A stretch of 8,432 bases of DNA from Lachnospiraceae bacterium (GTDB lineage Bacteria > Bacillota > Clostridia > Lachnospirales > Lachnospiraceae). The DNA is taken from the NCBI GenBank assembly GCA_009774395.1, contig VSNQ01000164.1, positions 1-8,432 on the forward strand. Direction: 5' to 3'. How positions within the stretch are numbered: position 1 is the stretch's first letter; each line of letters begins with the position of its first letter. The notes beneath the pieces are model-generated. The model did no database searches. It was not told the origin of the DNA and was given only the letters and a program-made list of their open reading frames with translations. A program made the translations under genes and the position numbers. Shown piece by piece: positions 1-5,959 of this stretch.

Positions 1-1454
1 TTACTTTCTGACATATCCTTGCTTTTCATTAGTGTCCTGCCCATTTCCTGTATGCTTTCTAAATCAGGCACAGGCATTGCGTTTATTTCTGTTGAATTTA
101 CCTGCGTTGAACCATTTAGAATCCTATAATATTCATCGTAAAGTGTAGAATTAAAAATTACATATAATCCATACACAAGGCATTCTGACATTTCCGTTAT
201 CAATCCATCTACAAAATTTATCTTATTCTGTGTGCTGATTTTCTTATACTGAGGATATTTCTTTGATAAATATACCCCACACTGCAGTCTGCGCCTTTCT
301 TCTTTTGCAGTAAAACGTTTGACAAACAAATAATTCCGATTGTCCTGCATCAATCCCTTTTGCTCTGTCACCACATACTCGTGTTCCTTCCGAATGGGAA
401 ATTGTACTTCTCCTTGTTTAATATGCTGCGAATAAAAGAGTGGAATTGCACCGTCCTCCGCATCATCACGAAGTATCTCACGATTACGAAAATCAACCGT
501 CAAGCCCGTTTTCATTTTTAACCCAATATCCGGCAATGTTTTATCAAATCTATGTAATCGTTTCAACACGGAAACTTCTTTTTCATCTGTTACTAAATAA
601 ACATAATAATCATCTCCCGAAACTACCAGGCTATACGGCACTGTCAGCGAAGTTAGATCAGCAAAATCACTGTTTGATTGTGAAGAAGTGATCGTAACCT
701 CTTCTGGCGTTTGGTTTGTCCTTTTTACTTTTATAATGATTGTTTCCTGCAAGACATCTTCTTTATCAAACACCTTATTTCTGCTTACAAATAAATGAAT
801 ATGTTCTAATTTCCCTTCTGTTAAAAAATACTGTCTAAATCGCTTAAAATAAGCCCCAGAAGTCCATGAACGAGGGATAATATACACCATCTCCCCTTCA
901 CTATCAAGATTAAACAATCCCATTGCTGCAAAAATAAAATATAAATTGGGGGCGCCATAACATACGTCTGGCATAGCTGTTGCTTCCGGCGCATCTTTAG
1001 GTATCTTCATATATGGAGGATTGCCAATAACAAAATCATATTTCTTAGGATCGAAATTGCCGCCCAACATATGATTGAAGTCCAAATACTGACTTGTAAT
1101 ATAATTATCTGTGACAACATGAATTTGTATGTCTTTTTTAGAGTTTACCTGACAAGTATCCAAGTTCTCTTTTAACAATTCCAAAATGTTATCGTCATTT
1201 TCATAGCAAGTTAATTCTATCGTCTGAATAGAATCCATCCGTTCCAATCGTTCTAAAAGCGCACACGACAATATACCTGAACCTGCCCCTGCGTCTAAAA
1301 TGCGAACTTTGAACAAATTTTCAGGAATAGTATATAGTCCAGCCATAAAACGTGCTGTCTCTTTACTTGTAAAAAACTGACCATATTTTTTACGCTCTTT
1401 TTTCGGCATATCATCAATATATCTGTTTGTACGTTCAATAATGCAATCTAACAT
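1..1454 (-). CDS. N6-adenine DNA methyltransferase, Eco57I/PstI-like (partial, C-terminus beyond left edge)
   Basis: This open frame starts at an ATG at 1454 and reads through 484 codons without a stop to the left edge, so the C-terminus is missing. It should methylate adenine in a specific DNA sequence using S-adenosylmethionine. Visible motifs, in order: GQFFTS (residues 25-30, motif X), LDAGAGSG (53-60, SAM-binding motif I), CYEND (83-87, motif II) and GNPPY (144-148, catalytic motif IV). The stretch after NPPY (YGAPNLYFIF, then IPRSWTSGAYFKRFR and later DVLQETIII) resembles, from memory, the PstI/BsuBI methylases, which modify CTGCAG. A ribosome binding site AGAAGG lies at 1461-1466, 6 nt before the ATG. 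The gene begins 18 nt after the reverse transcriptase frame and is probably co-transcribed with it. A BsuBI/PstI-type endonuclease would be expected to the left of position 1. The methylase class is well supported; the recognition sequence is inference. Confidence 0.9.
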   Translation of the reverse strand, partial: MLDCIIERTNRYIDDMPKKERKKYGQFFTSKETARFMAGLYTIPENLFKVRILDAGAGSGILSCALLERLERMDSIQTIELTCYENDDNILELLKENLDTCQVNSKKDIQIHVVTDNYITSQYLDFNHMLGGNFDPKKYDFVIGNPPYMKIPKDAPEATAMPDVCYGAPNLYFIFAAMGLFNLDSEGEMVYIIPRSWTSGAYFKRFRQYFLTEGKLEHIHLFVSRNKVFDKEDVLQETIIIKVKRTNQTPEEVTITSSQSNSDFADLTSLTVPYSLVVSGDDYYVYLVTDEKEVSVLKRLHRFDKTLPDIGLKMKTGLTVDFRNREILRDDAEDGAIPLFYSQHIKQGEVQFPIRKEHEYVVTEQKGLMQDNRNYLFVKRFTAKEERRRLQCGVYLSKKYPQYKKISTQNKINFVDGLITEMSECLVYGLYVIFNSTLYDEYYRILNGSTQVNSTEINAMPVPDLESIQEMGRTLMKSKDMSES

Positions 1455-1472
1455 CGTTTACCTTCTTTTCAA

Positions 1473-1715
1473 TTAATCAAATCCTTGTTCCGTATTAATG
1501 CCAACATTATGTATGTGCTTAGAAAGATACCTACCTTTTTCCCTTTTAGCCCTATAAAATCTGTCCCTTGATAATTTCTTTAGCTCCTGCTCATAGCTAT
1601 GGACGTACCTATATATTTCCGGAAAGATATCTGGTTCTATTTGTCTTAGCGAACATAAGGTTCCGTTAAGCTTTTCAATTTGATATATATTACTGCTTTT
1701 TTTTACATTTTGCAT
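1473..1715 (-). pseudogene. C-terminal (thumb/X) fragment of the retron reverse transcriptase, displaced by one base
   Basis: An 80-codon frame overlaps the end of the reverse transcriptase by 26 nt in the +1 frame. Its core, LRQIEPDIFPEIYRYV (about residues 23-38), matches the pattern typical of retron reverse transcriptase C-termini (L-G-L-x-x-x-RQIEP-x-x-F-x-x-I-x-x-YV, from family knowledge). There is no convincing ribosome binding site of its own. Joining the frames at the A8 tract (1697-1704) by dropping one A gives a protein of about 336 residues from ATG 2484, a normal length for this family. I therefore treat it as the detached 3' part of the reverse transcriptase rather than an independent gene. 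A -1 shift at the same tract would instead hit a stop after about 16 codons, so classic -1 ribosomal frameshifting does not explain it; loss of one A or +1 movement would. Confidence 0.8.
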
Positions 1716-2484
1716 ATAACTCTATTATTTGTTTACGCTTACTATTAAGCACAACCTTTTTCCCTTGTTTTATTCCAACTCCGGTAACCACCTTAAAATC
1801 ATTTACCTGATAGTAATGATCCTTTTTACTTTTTGCCAATAGTCCATTCTTTCTTAATACATCGGAAACCTCATCTCTCAAGATAGCTTTAATCGGAAAA
1901 TCAGAGGAAAATGTCATATCATCTACGTAAAGCGAAAAATAGCAATTATATTCTTCTGCTAATTCATTTATTCTCTGAAACATGCTATGGTATGTCCAAT
2001 ATATAATTAGTTGGCTAGAGGGGCTTCCTGTTGGCAATGTTCCATTATATGTTACTAACTCAGTCATAATCCACGCAATATCAGATGCCATATTAAAAGT
2101 TTGTGAAAACATTTGATAGATTCTGCTTCGCTGCGCTGAATCATAAAATTTTGATATATCCATTGTTTTCACAAATCTATGTTCTAAATGCACCTCTGCA
2201 TTTGTAATATAACTACATGATTTTTTACCCGACATTACCCATTCTGGCGTTATAATTCGTTTAAATAGTTTACAAATATGTCTTTGTATACCCTTTAAAT
2301 CTTCTGGCGGTACAGTAAAATGTCTTTCTCCATCTCCATTGGGCTTCGGTCTTGAAAATTCATTATAACAATAGATATGTTTTTCCTTAAAATAGTTTTT
2401 AGGCAGATTTAAAAATTCCGCTAGCCTTCTTCTATTCCTCAACCGATACAATGGGCTGTTCTCTATTGGATAACATTTATTCAT
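1690..2484 (-). CDS. Retron-type reverse transcriptase, main part (frame ends early at an A8 tract)
   Basis: This is an RNA-directed DNA polymerase of the retron group, expected to copy part of a structured ncRNA into msDNA. With the start at ATG 2484 it has 264 residues. Key motifs are NAEVH (95-99, the NAxxH retron signature), the catalytic Asp in MDISKFY (108-114), LPTGSPSS (150-157), the catalytic YVDD (186-189) and VTG (233-235, the motif-7 retron signature). The ATG overlaps the XRE gene stop (GATGAATAA), which suggests translational coupling. A TTG at 2508 would add 8 residues but lies inside the XRE gene and is less likely. The protein is short: it ends just after a run of eight A's (1697-1704), and the usual C-terminal RNA-binding/thumb region is found in another frame immediately downstream. 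It is therefore probably frameshifted, slippage-dependent or a sequencing error. Reverse transcriptase identity is very secure; retron class is secure from the paired NAxxH and VTG motifs. Confidence 0.92.
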   Translation of the reverse strand: MNKCYPIENSPLYRLRNRRRLAEFLNLPKNYFKEKHIYCYNEFSRPKPNGDGERHFTVPPEDLKGIQRHICKLFKRIITPEWVMSGKKSCSYITNAEVHLEHRFVKTMDISKFYDSAQRSRIYQMFSQTFNMASDIAWIMTELVTYNGTLPTGSPSSQLIIYWTYHSMFQRINELAEEYNCYFSLYVDDMTFSSDFPIKAILRDEVSDVLRKNGLLAKSKKDHYYQVNDFKVVTGVGIKQGKKVVLNSKRKQIIELYAKCKKKQ

Positions 2485-2782
2485 CTTCAAACTTACCAAC
2501 TCTTTCAAGTATTTTCAATAATTTCATTCCCGCTAATGCCACTTTCTGTTTTTTATCATTTTGTACTTCAACATCATTTTCCAAAGCTTCTGCAAATAAT
2601 AATAATGTTGATTTTTTCATTTCAAATACACTGGCATACTTATCTAATATATCCATTGTCGGCTGTTTCTTATTATTTTCTATCTCCGAAACATAGCTTT
2701 GAGAAATTCCAAGTTTCTCAGCTAATTCAGCAGATTTATATCCATTAAAAATCCGTAATAATCTAAGTGCTTCTCCAATCAT
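2477..2782 (-). CDS. XRE-family helix-turn-helix DNA-binding protein, retron partner
   Basis: This encodes a 101-residue protein with a Cro/CI-type helix-turn-helix near the N-terminus: helix 2 at about residues 17-24 (SAELAEKL), turn GIS, recognition helix about 28-36 (QSYVSEIEN), followed by KKQPTMDILDKYA, typical of XRE folds. The C-terminal 40 residues are charged and helical with no further recognised domain. A ribosome binding site AGAAGGG precedes the ATG by 8 nt. Its stop codon overlaps the ATG of the reverse transcriptase, so the two are translated as a pair. Small XRE-like proteins directly preceding the reverse transcriptase are known in a subset of retrons (recalled from retron classification work, not checked). 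It probably regulates the cassette or acts as an antitoxin-like partner; no operator can be assigned with confidence. Confidence 0.92.
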   Translation of the reverse strand: MIGEALRLLRIFNGYKSAELAEKLGISQSYVSEIENNKKQPTMDILDKYASVFEMKKSTLLLFAEALENDVEVQNDKKQKVALAGMKLLKILERVGKFEDE

Positions 2783-2829
2783 AGATTTTCCCTTCTCTAT
2801 CTATGCATAAAAAAATAGATTAGTTGACA

Positions 2830-2994
2830 CTAAAACAAGTTATCTAAAATCAACTCAATAATGGTTTTGCAAACATAGATAACAAATTTGCCAACCAATC
2901 TTATGATTGATTTCTTGTTATTTCTACAGAATGCCACCACCGTTTCAATGCCGGATTTGAAAAATACTTTAACTTTTCCGCAAAACCTTTTCAT
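2830..2994 (-). CDS. 54-residue cationic hydrophobic peptide, candidate retron effector/toxin
   Basis: A small frame starts at ATG 2994 with ribosome binding site AAAGGGGG 7 nt upstream; an upstream TTG at 3057 in the same frame lacks a good site. The peptide has 11 Lys/Arg against 3 Asp/Glu, an amphipathic first half and a hydrophobic helix near the C-terminus (IIRLVGKFVIYVCKTIIELI). It has no export signal and resembles in composition, not in recognisable sequence, small membrane-active toxins. It lies between the predicted ncRNA and the XRE gene (47-nt gap), all on one likely transcript. Its ribosome binding site is partly paired in a predicted leader hairpin. I recognise no family. Function as a membrane-damaging effector is inference from composition, position and apparent translational control. 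Confidence 0.6.
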   Translation of the reverse strand: MKRFCGKVKVFFKSGIETVVAFCRNNKKSIIRLVGKFVIYVCKTIIELILDNLF

Positions 2995-3004
2995 AGTTTC
3001 GCCC

Positions 3005-3045
3005 CCTTTCTCATCTTTATAATCAAAGACGCCATCCAAGAAAGG
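3005..3045 (-). promoter_or_regulatory. Leader hairpin masking the small peptide's ribosome binding site
   Basis: On the transcript, CCUUUCU (3045-3039) pairs perfectly with AGAAAGG (3011-3005), whose end enters the G-rich ribosome binding site of the 54-residue peptide. Inside it a second stem CGUCUUU/AAAGAUG (3031-3025 with 3018-3012, one G-U pair) closes a 6-nt loop. The two 7-bp stems are separated on one side only by a 7-nt bulge, UGGAUGG (3038-3032). That bulge is complementary to CCATCCA sequences in the predicted retron ncRNA and its cDNA. Geometry is read directly from the sequence; regulation is inferred. Confidence 0.5.
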
Positions 3046-3065
3046 AATTCGAATCAAGGTCTTTT

Positions 3066-3275
3066 TTCAAATCACAAACTAATCCATCATTAAAGCGTGT
3101 TCCATCCACACGCTTTGAGAACGCTATGTACCATACTGCAGTATATGCTGTGCCAATGCGCACATACAATACAGAACACGCATGATACTCGCTCCCCGGT
3201 TTAAATTTAAGGTTTCCCTTCCAAGCAATTTGCTCACGTTACATCTTCTGGATGGATATACCTATTTGTTAAAGT
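3066..3275 (-). ncRNA. Predicted retron msr-msd non-coding RNA
   Basis: A structured, apparently non-coding stretch of about 210 nt lies between a strong promoter and the retron genes, where an msr-msd RNA is expected. Possible a1/a2 end pairing: ATCCATC (3257-3251) with GATGGAT (3088-3082), then ACAAA (3269-3265) with TTTGT (3078-3074). Next to a1 comes GTGAGC, a candidate for the AGC branch site, followed by small hairpins including AAGG-GAAA-CCTT (3220-3209). The msd side holds a perfect 9-bp hairpin AAAGCGTGT/ACACGCTTT (3116-3092) with loop GGATGGA. There is also an alternative long stem GCGTGTTC/GAACACGC and a 12-bp palindrome ATACTGCAGTAT (3133-3144). Exact ends and the branch G are uncertain, and no database match was possible. 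Confidence 0.6.
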
Positions 3276-3281
3276 ACTATC

Positions 3282-3309
3282 AGTATAACACATAAGCAGA
3301 AAAAGTCAA
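3282..3309 (-). promoter_or_regulatory. Strong sigma-A-type promoter for the ncRNA and retron operon
   Basis: On the minus strand the -35 box is TTGACT (3309-3304) and the -10 box TATACT (3287-3282), with a 16-bp spacer. Each differs from consensus at one position. Transcription would start near 3275 and run left through the predicted ncRNA, the small peptide, XRE and reverse transcriptase genes. An imperfect palindrome, TATCGCTATTAGTGATA (3317-3333), sits just upstream and could be an operator. Confidence 0.7.
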
Positions 3310-3400
3310 GATATTTTATCGCTATTAGTGATATTTTTTAGATACCACATTCAACATATCGCAACCATCAACTTTAAACATCGTTTCTAAATATTATGTC

Positions 3401-3565
3401 ACCATTAATCCTCCCTCACTACATGGTGCTAGCACCATGTCTATATGATTTTCAATAAAAAGAAAAAATACTGTCTCTTATCTACAACGTCTAAAAAATT
3501 ACCTATTCCTTATATAGAGATTAGCATCTTACGAAAGGACATAGAAATACCATTCCCTCCCTCAC
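3401..3565. repeat. Imperfect direct repeat pair (3401-3419 and 3549-3565)
   Basis: ACCATT-AAT-CCTCCCTCAC (3401-3419) and ACCATT-C-CCTCCCTCAC (3549-3565) share 16 positions and differ in a short insert. Read on the minus strand each is GTGAGGGAGG followed shortly by ATGGT, that is a ribosome binding site with a start codon. The frames opened are tiny (3 and 10 codons). The copies bracket the 20-bp palindrome and may mark a duplication or insertion point beside the retron cargo. Confidence 0.5.
3421..3440. repeat. 20-bp perfect palindrome in the non-coding stretch
   Basis: ACATGGTGCTAGCACCATGT is its own reverse complement over all 20 bases, with no spacer. It lies in the 270-bp gap between the retron promoter and the mobilization-linked genes. 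No T-tract follows on either strand, so it is not an obvious terminator. A dimeric repressor operator or a site for a recombinase are both possible; I saw no second copy in the window. Confidence 0.75.
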
Positions 3566-3568
3566 CTT

Positions 3569-3883
3569 CTACCAGATAAAATTCCGTTCCAACTTCTCTC
3601 TCTGCCCCTTTAACTCATTCTGCTTCTCATACAAACTATTACGCTCCTCACACAGTTTTTTCATGTGTTCTAACTTTTCTCTGATGCCCTCCCGGCATTC
3701 CGGCTCTATCTGTTTGTATTCCCCTGTCAGACTGCGAATTTTATTGTTATTCTCTTTCATCTGCTCCGAAACGCATATCCAATCCACCAAATCCCTTACT
3801 TCCATATCCATTTCGTAAAGTTCTGTTTCTGTCAGAATCTTCGCACATAACCGCACCATTACTTTTTTCTCAGTATCCGTCAT
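3569..3883 (-). CDS. Hypothetical coiled-coil protein of the mobilization operon
   Basis: This encodes a 104-residue protein if started at ATG 3883, where GAGGG gives a ribosome binding site 5 nt upstream; an ATG at 3901 would add 6 residues but has a poor site. The sequence is rich in Glu, Lys and Arg, and residues from about 45 onward form long heptad-like helices (EQMKENNNKIRS, then EKLEHMKKLCEERNSLYEKQ), so a coiled coil is likely. There is no signal peptide or membrane segment. It follows the preceding gene by 7 nt, with its ribosome binding site overlapping that gene's stop, so translation is probably coupled. I do not recognise a family. Location suggests an accessory gene of the mobilizable element. 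Confidence 0.75.
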   Translation of the reverse strand: MTDTEKKVMVRLCAKILTETELYEMDMEVRDLVDWICVSEQMKENNNKIRSLTGEYKQIEPECREGIREKLEHMKKLCEERNSLYEKQNELKGQREKLERNFIW

Positions 3884-3890
3884 ATTTCCC

Positions 3891-4262
3891 TCAACTTTCA
3901 TATCTAAAAAATTCTCTTGTCAACGCTTCTGCTATAGCTTTATTATACCCCTGCTTCAAATAGCCTTGAACAATTGTGCCAAACATCCCTTTTACCATAT
4001 CCGCCTCTATATCACAATAGACTTGTAGCTCTCCCGACAACGCCATTGCAACATACTCAATCGGCTTGCTGTCCAACAACTTATGCAGTTTCGCAAGCGA
4101 TTGTTCTGTAGTGCGCAGACCGGCTTCTATTTCTTCACATTTCAACCGCAAAACATTACCGTCAAAATAATAAACCTCCACATAACCGTTATTCATGTTG
4201 TATTCACAACCTATAAAATTTTCCATAGAATACTGTTCGCTCCAATTTCCATTATCCATCAT
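3891..4262 (-). CDS. Hypothetical protein downstream of the relaxase
   Basis: This encodes a 123-residue protein if started at ATG 4262 (or 123 minus one at the adjacent ATG 4259). The sequence AAAGGGCGG 6 nt upstream is a good ribosome binding site. The frame is open further right to 4349, but that would overlap the relaxase by about 70 bases, so the shorter form is preferred. The N-terminal half is beta-rich and aromatic (CEYNMNNGYVEVYYFDGNVL, about residues 19-38), followed by charged helices with no membrane segment or signal. It begins 16 nt after the relaxase stop. I think it belongs to one of the small unnamed-domain families seen beside MobV genes in Clostridia, but cannot name it safely. 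Confidence 0.75.
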   Translation of the reverse strand: MMDNGNWSEQYSMENFIGCEYNMNNGYVEVYYFDGNVLRLKCEEIEAGLRTTEQSLAKLHKLLDSKPIEYVAMALSGELQVYCDIEADMVKGMFGTIVQGYLKQGYNKAIAEALTREFFRYES

Positions 4263-4278
4263 ATCAATCCGCCCTTTC

Positions 4279-5649
4279 TTATCTGCCCATTCCATACGCT
4301 CTGTTCTGCTGTTTTTCACTCTGTGCGATTCGTTCCAATTCCCTTGCATTTGTCACAATAATATCAATTTTGTCTACCCCGACATATTGTTTCATGCGCT
4401 CAAAATCATCCGCTTTTTCCTGCAACTGTTCTAATTTTACATACTGCTGATGTACCTTACTTTTATAGAAATCAATATCCTCTGCCTGTTTTCTGACCTT
4501 TGCTTTTAACTGCTTTATCTGATCCATAAGGTTGACACATTTTATCGTAAGGCTTTTTACAACTTCTTTCAGCCTTTCCACAAGCGGCATAGCGTTCTTT
4601 TCCCGATAAGCCTTTGCACTCATTAAAGCAATCGGCTCCGGCAACTGCCATTTTGCATCTTCATCATAGACATGTATATTGCGTTCCAATGCCGCTTTAG
4701 AATCAGCCATTTTCTCAATATCCTGCTGTAGCTTTTTCTGCCGCTGTTCCAACGCTTTATTATCAGACATCAGCTTTTCCCTGTTCTCCATCAATCCATC
4801 TGCCTGTTCTCTTAATAAATCATTGGCTGCGGAAAGCTCCGTTGTTTCTTGCCGGACAGCTTCATTTTCCAGCTTTATCTTCTCCATTTCATTTTCAGCC
4901 AAGACTTGCTGATAAATAACGTGGGATAACTCCGCTTTATTGCTGTATACTGCCTTTTCTAATTTTTCAACTTCTTTTGCCCTCTCCTGTTTTTCAAAGT
5001 CCAACACAGACAGATGCTTATTGTGTGTTCCCAACTGTTTCCACCGTACCCCATATCTTTCAGCAACTTTTGAAAGTTCCTGCTTTTCAGATTCTATCCA
5101 TTGATTCCACTCCGTTGCGCTTCTTGTGCCGCCTTTAAATCCCTGTTCTGACAGTGCGCCTTTCAGCGAAACTCTCGTATCAAGCCCCCTCTTGCTGTTA
5201 CGGATAAAAGGAACAAAATCAATATGAACGTGTGGTGTTTCCTCGTCCATATGCAGATGCGCCGAAAACACATAAAGATTAGGATTTCTTTTCTGAAAAT
5301 CTTCCATAAATTCTATCAGTATATCTTTTGCAAGCTGTCCTTCTTCGCTTTTCGCATTCGTATCATCTTTATTTCCAATCTGAAGAATAACTTCATGAAA
5401 TAACTTCTCCTGCTTGCTCTGCCTTATCTTCTCATAATAATTGTCAATTTTCCGGTCACTCCGTTTCTGCTTTGCATTGTAACGCTCCAACGCATCATCA
5501 AATAATTCGTGATATACCTTTTTAATATCCAAATGACAGAACTCCACATTATATTTGGTTCTCTCCTTATCCACATTCTTTGCACTGAAAGTTCTCGTAT
5601 TATGACTGACAGAACCTTTTCCCATCATGCCGCTAATTGTCCTCTCCAC
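4279..5649 (-). CDS. MobV-type relaxase (plasmid recombination/mobilization protein, Pre/Mob)
   Basis: This is a DNA-nicking relaxase that should cut and carry one strand of the element at its oriT for mobilization by a helper conjugation system. With start GTG 5649 it has 456 residues. The N-terminal Mob_Pre domain shows GKGSVSHNTR (about 9-18), then RYNAKQKRSDRKIDNYYEKI (about 56-75), and the metal-binding histidine motif HLHMDEETPHVH (131-142), the HxDExxxPHxH signature of MobV enzymes. From about residue 210 to the end the protein is mostly long charged helices, probably coiled coil. AGGAAGG lies 9 nt before GTG 5649; GTG 5658 is too close to it, and ATG 5628 is a possible alternative. 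The hairpin-rich region just upstream is the likely oriT. It is the first gene of a three-gene cluster with the two small genes that follow. Confidence 0.95.
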   Translation of the reverse strand: MERTISGMMGKGSVSHNTRTFSAKNVDKERTKYNVEFCHLDIKKVYHELFDDALERYNAKQKRSDRKIDNYYEKIRQSKQEKLFHEVILQIGNKDDTNAKSEEGQLAKDILIEFMEDFQKRNPNLYVFSAHLHMDEETPHVHIDFVPFIRNSKRGLDTRVSLKGALSEQGFKGGTRSATEWNQWIESEKQELSKVAERYGVRWKQLGTHNKHLSVLDFEKQERAKEVEKLEKAVYSNKAELSHVIYQQVLAENEMEKIKLENEAVRQETTELSAANDLLREQADGLMENREKLMSDNKALEQRQKKLQQDIEKMADSKAALERNIHVYDEDAKWQLPEPIALMSAKAYREKNAMPLVERLKEVVKSLTIKCVNLMDQIKQLKAKVRKQAEDIDFYKSKVHQQYVKLEQLQEKADDFERMKQYVGVDKIDIIVTNARELERIAQSEKQQNRAYGMGR

Positions 5650-5687
5650 TAATCTCACCCTTCCTATCTTCTTTACTTGTCATATTT

Positions 5688-5790
5688 TGTGCCGACAGGC
5701 ACAGCCTTTGTTACTTTCTGCGAAAGTAACACAAAAGCACTTTCGACAGGCTACGCTCTATCAAAAGTGCCTTTGCGCCCTGCCGGGGGC
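5688..5790. other. Probable oriT: cluster of hairpins upstream of the relaxase gene
   Basis: Several inverted repeats crowd into about 100 bp directly upstream of the MobV gene, the usual place for its oriT. These are TGTGCC-GACA-GGCACA (5688-5703); GTTACTTT-CTGCG-AAAGTAAC (5710-5730), a perfect 8-bp stem; an extended imperfect hairpin GCACTTT...AAAGTGC (5737-5770); and GCCC...GGGC (5777-5790). MobV enzymes nick next to such repeats (family knowledge). The exact nick site cannot be assigned by eye. The segment is also visibly more GC-rich than its surroundings. Confidence 0.65.
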
Positions 5791-5826
5791 ATTGCCACGC
5801 TTACGCTGGCAAATAGTTTAGCCTGT

Positions 5827-5943
5827 TCATCTACTCATTTCATCTATGCGAAAGCACATCTCAATCAAGTCCGCAACAATGCAACGTCTATATATTTTGC
5901 AACCTTGCAATATCCATCTCCGCAAAATCTTTATAGTCTGCAT
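5827..5943 (-). CDS. Possible 38-residue small protein between ATPase and relaxase genes
   Basis: An ATG at 5943, 16 nt after the ATPase stop codon, is preceded by AAAGGAAG at a workable distance and opens a 38-codon frame ending in TGA at 5827-5829. The product would be basic and hydrophobic (begins MQTIKILRRWILQGCKIYRR) with no recognised family. It spans a 12-bp inverted repeat, so the sequence may be constrained for structure rather than coding. Only the ribosome binding site and position support it. Confidence 0.3.
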   Translation of the reverse strand: MQTIKILRRWILQGCKIYRRCIVADLIEMCFRIDEMSR

Positions 5944-5950
5944 TGTTGCG
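5872..5950. repeat. 12-bp perfect inverted repeat with 55-bp spacer
   Basis: CGCAACAATGCA (5872-5883) and TGCATTGTTGCG (5939-5950) are exact reverse complements. The spacer contains two copies of TTGCAA close together. The pair lies between the ATPase gene and the probable oriT. It could be part of a replication or transfer origin, or fold in the mRNA between the two genes. Confidence 0.6.
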
Positions 5951-5959
5951 TTCTTCCTT

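Noticed and set aside
440..691. Plus-strand open frame of 83 codons
   Set aside because: It lies antisense within the methylase gene, which has clear motifs; no ribosome binding site or plausible domain.
3335..3391. Tiny minus-strand frame of about 18 codons (MFKVDGCDMLNVVSKKYH)
   Set aside because: Too short and without a well-placed ribosome binding site; may be a gene remnant, but not supportable.
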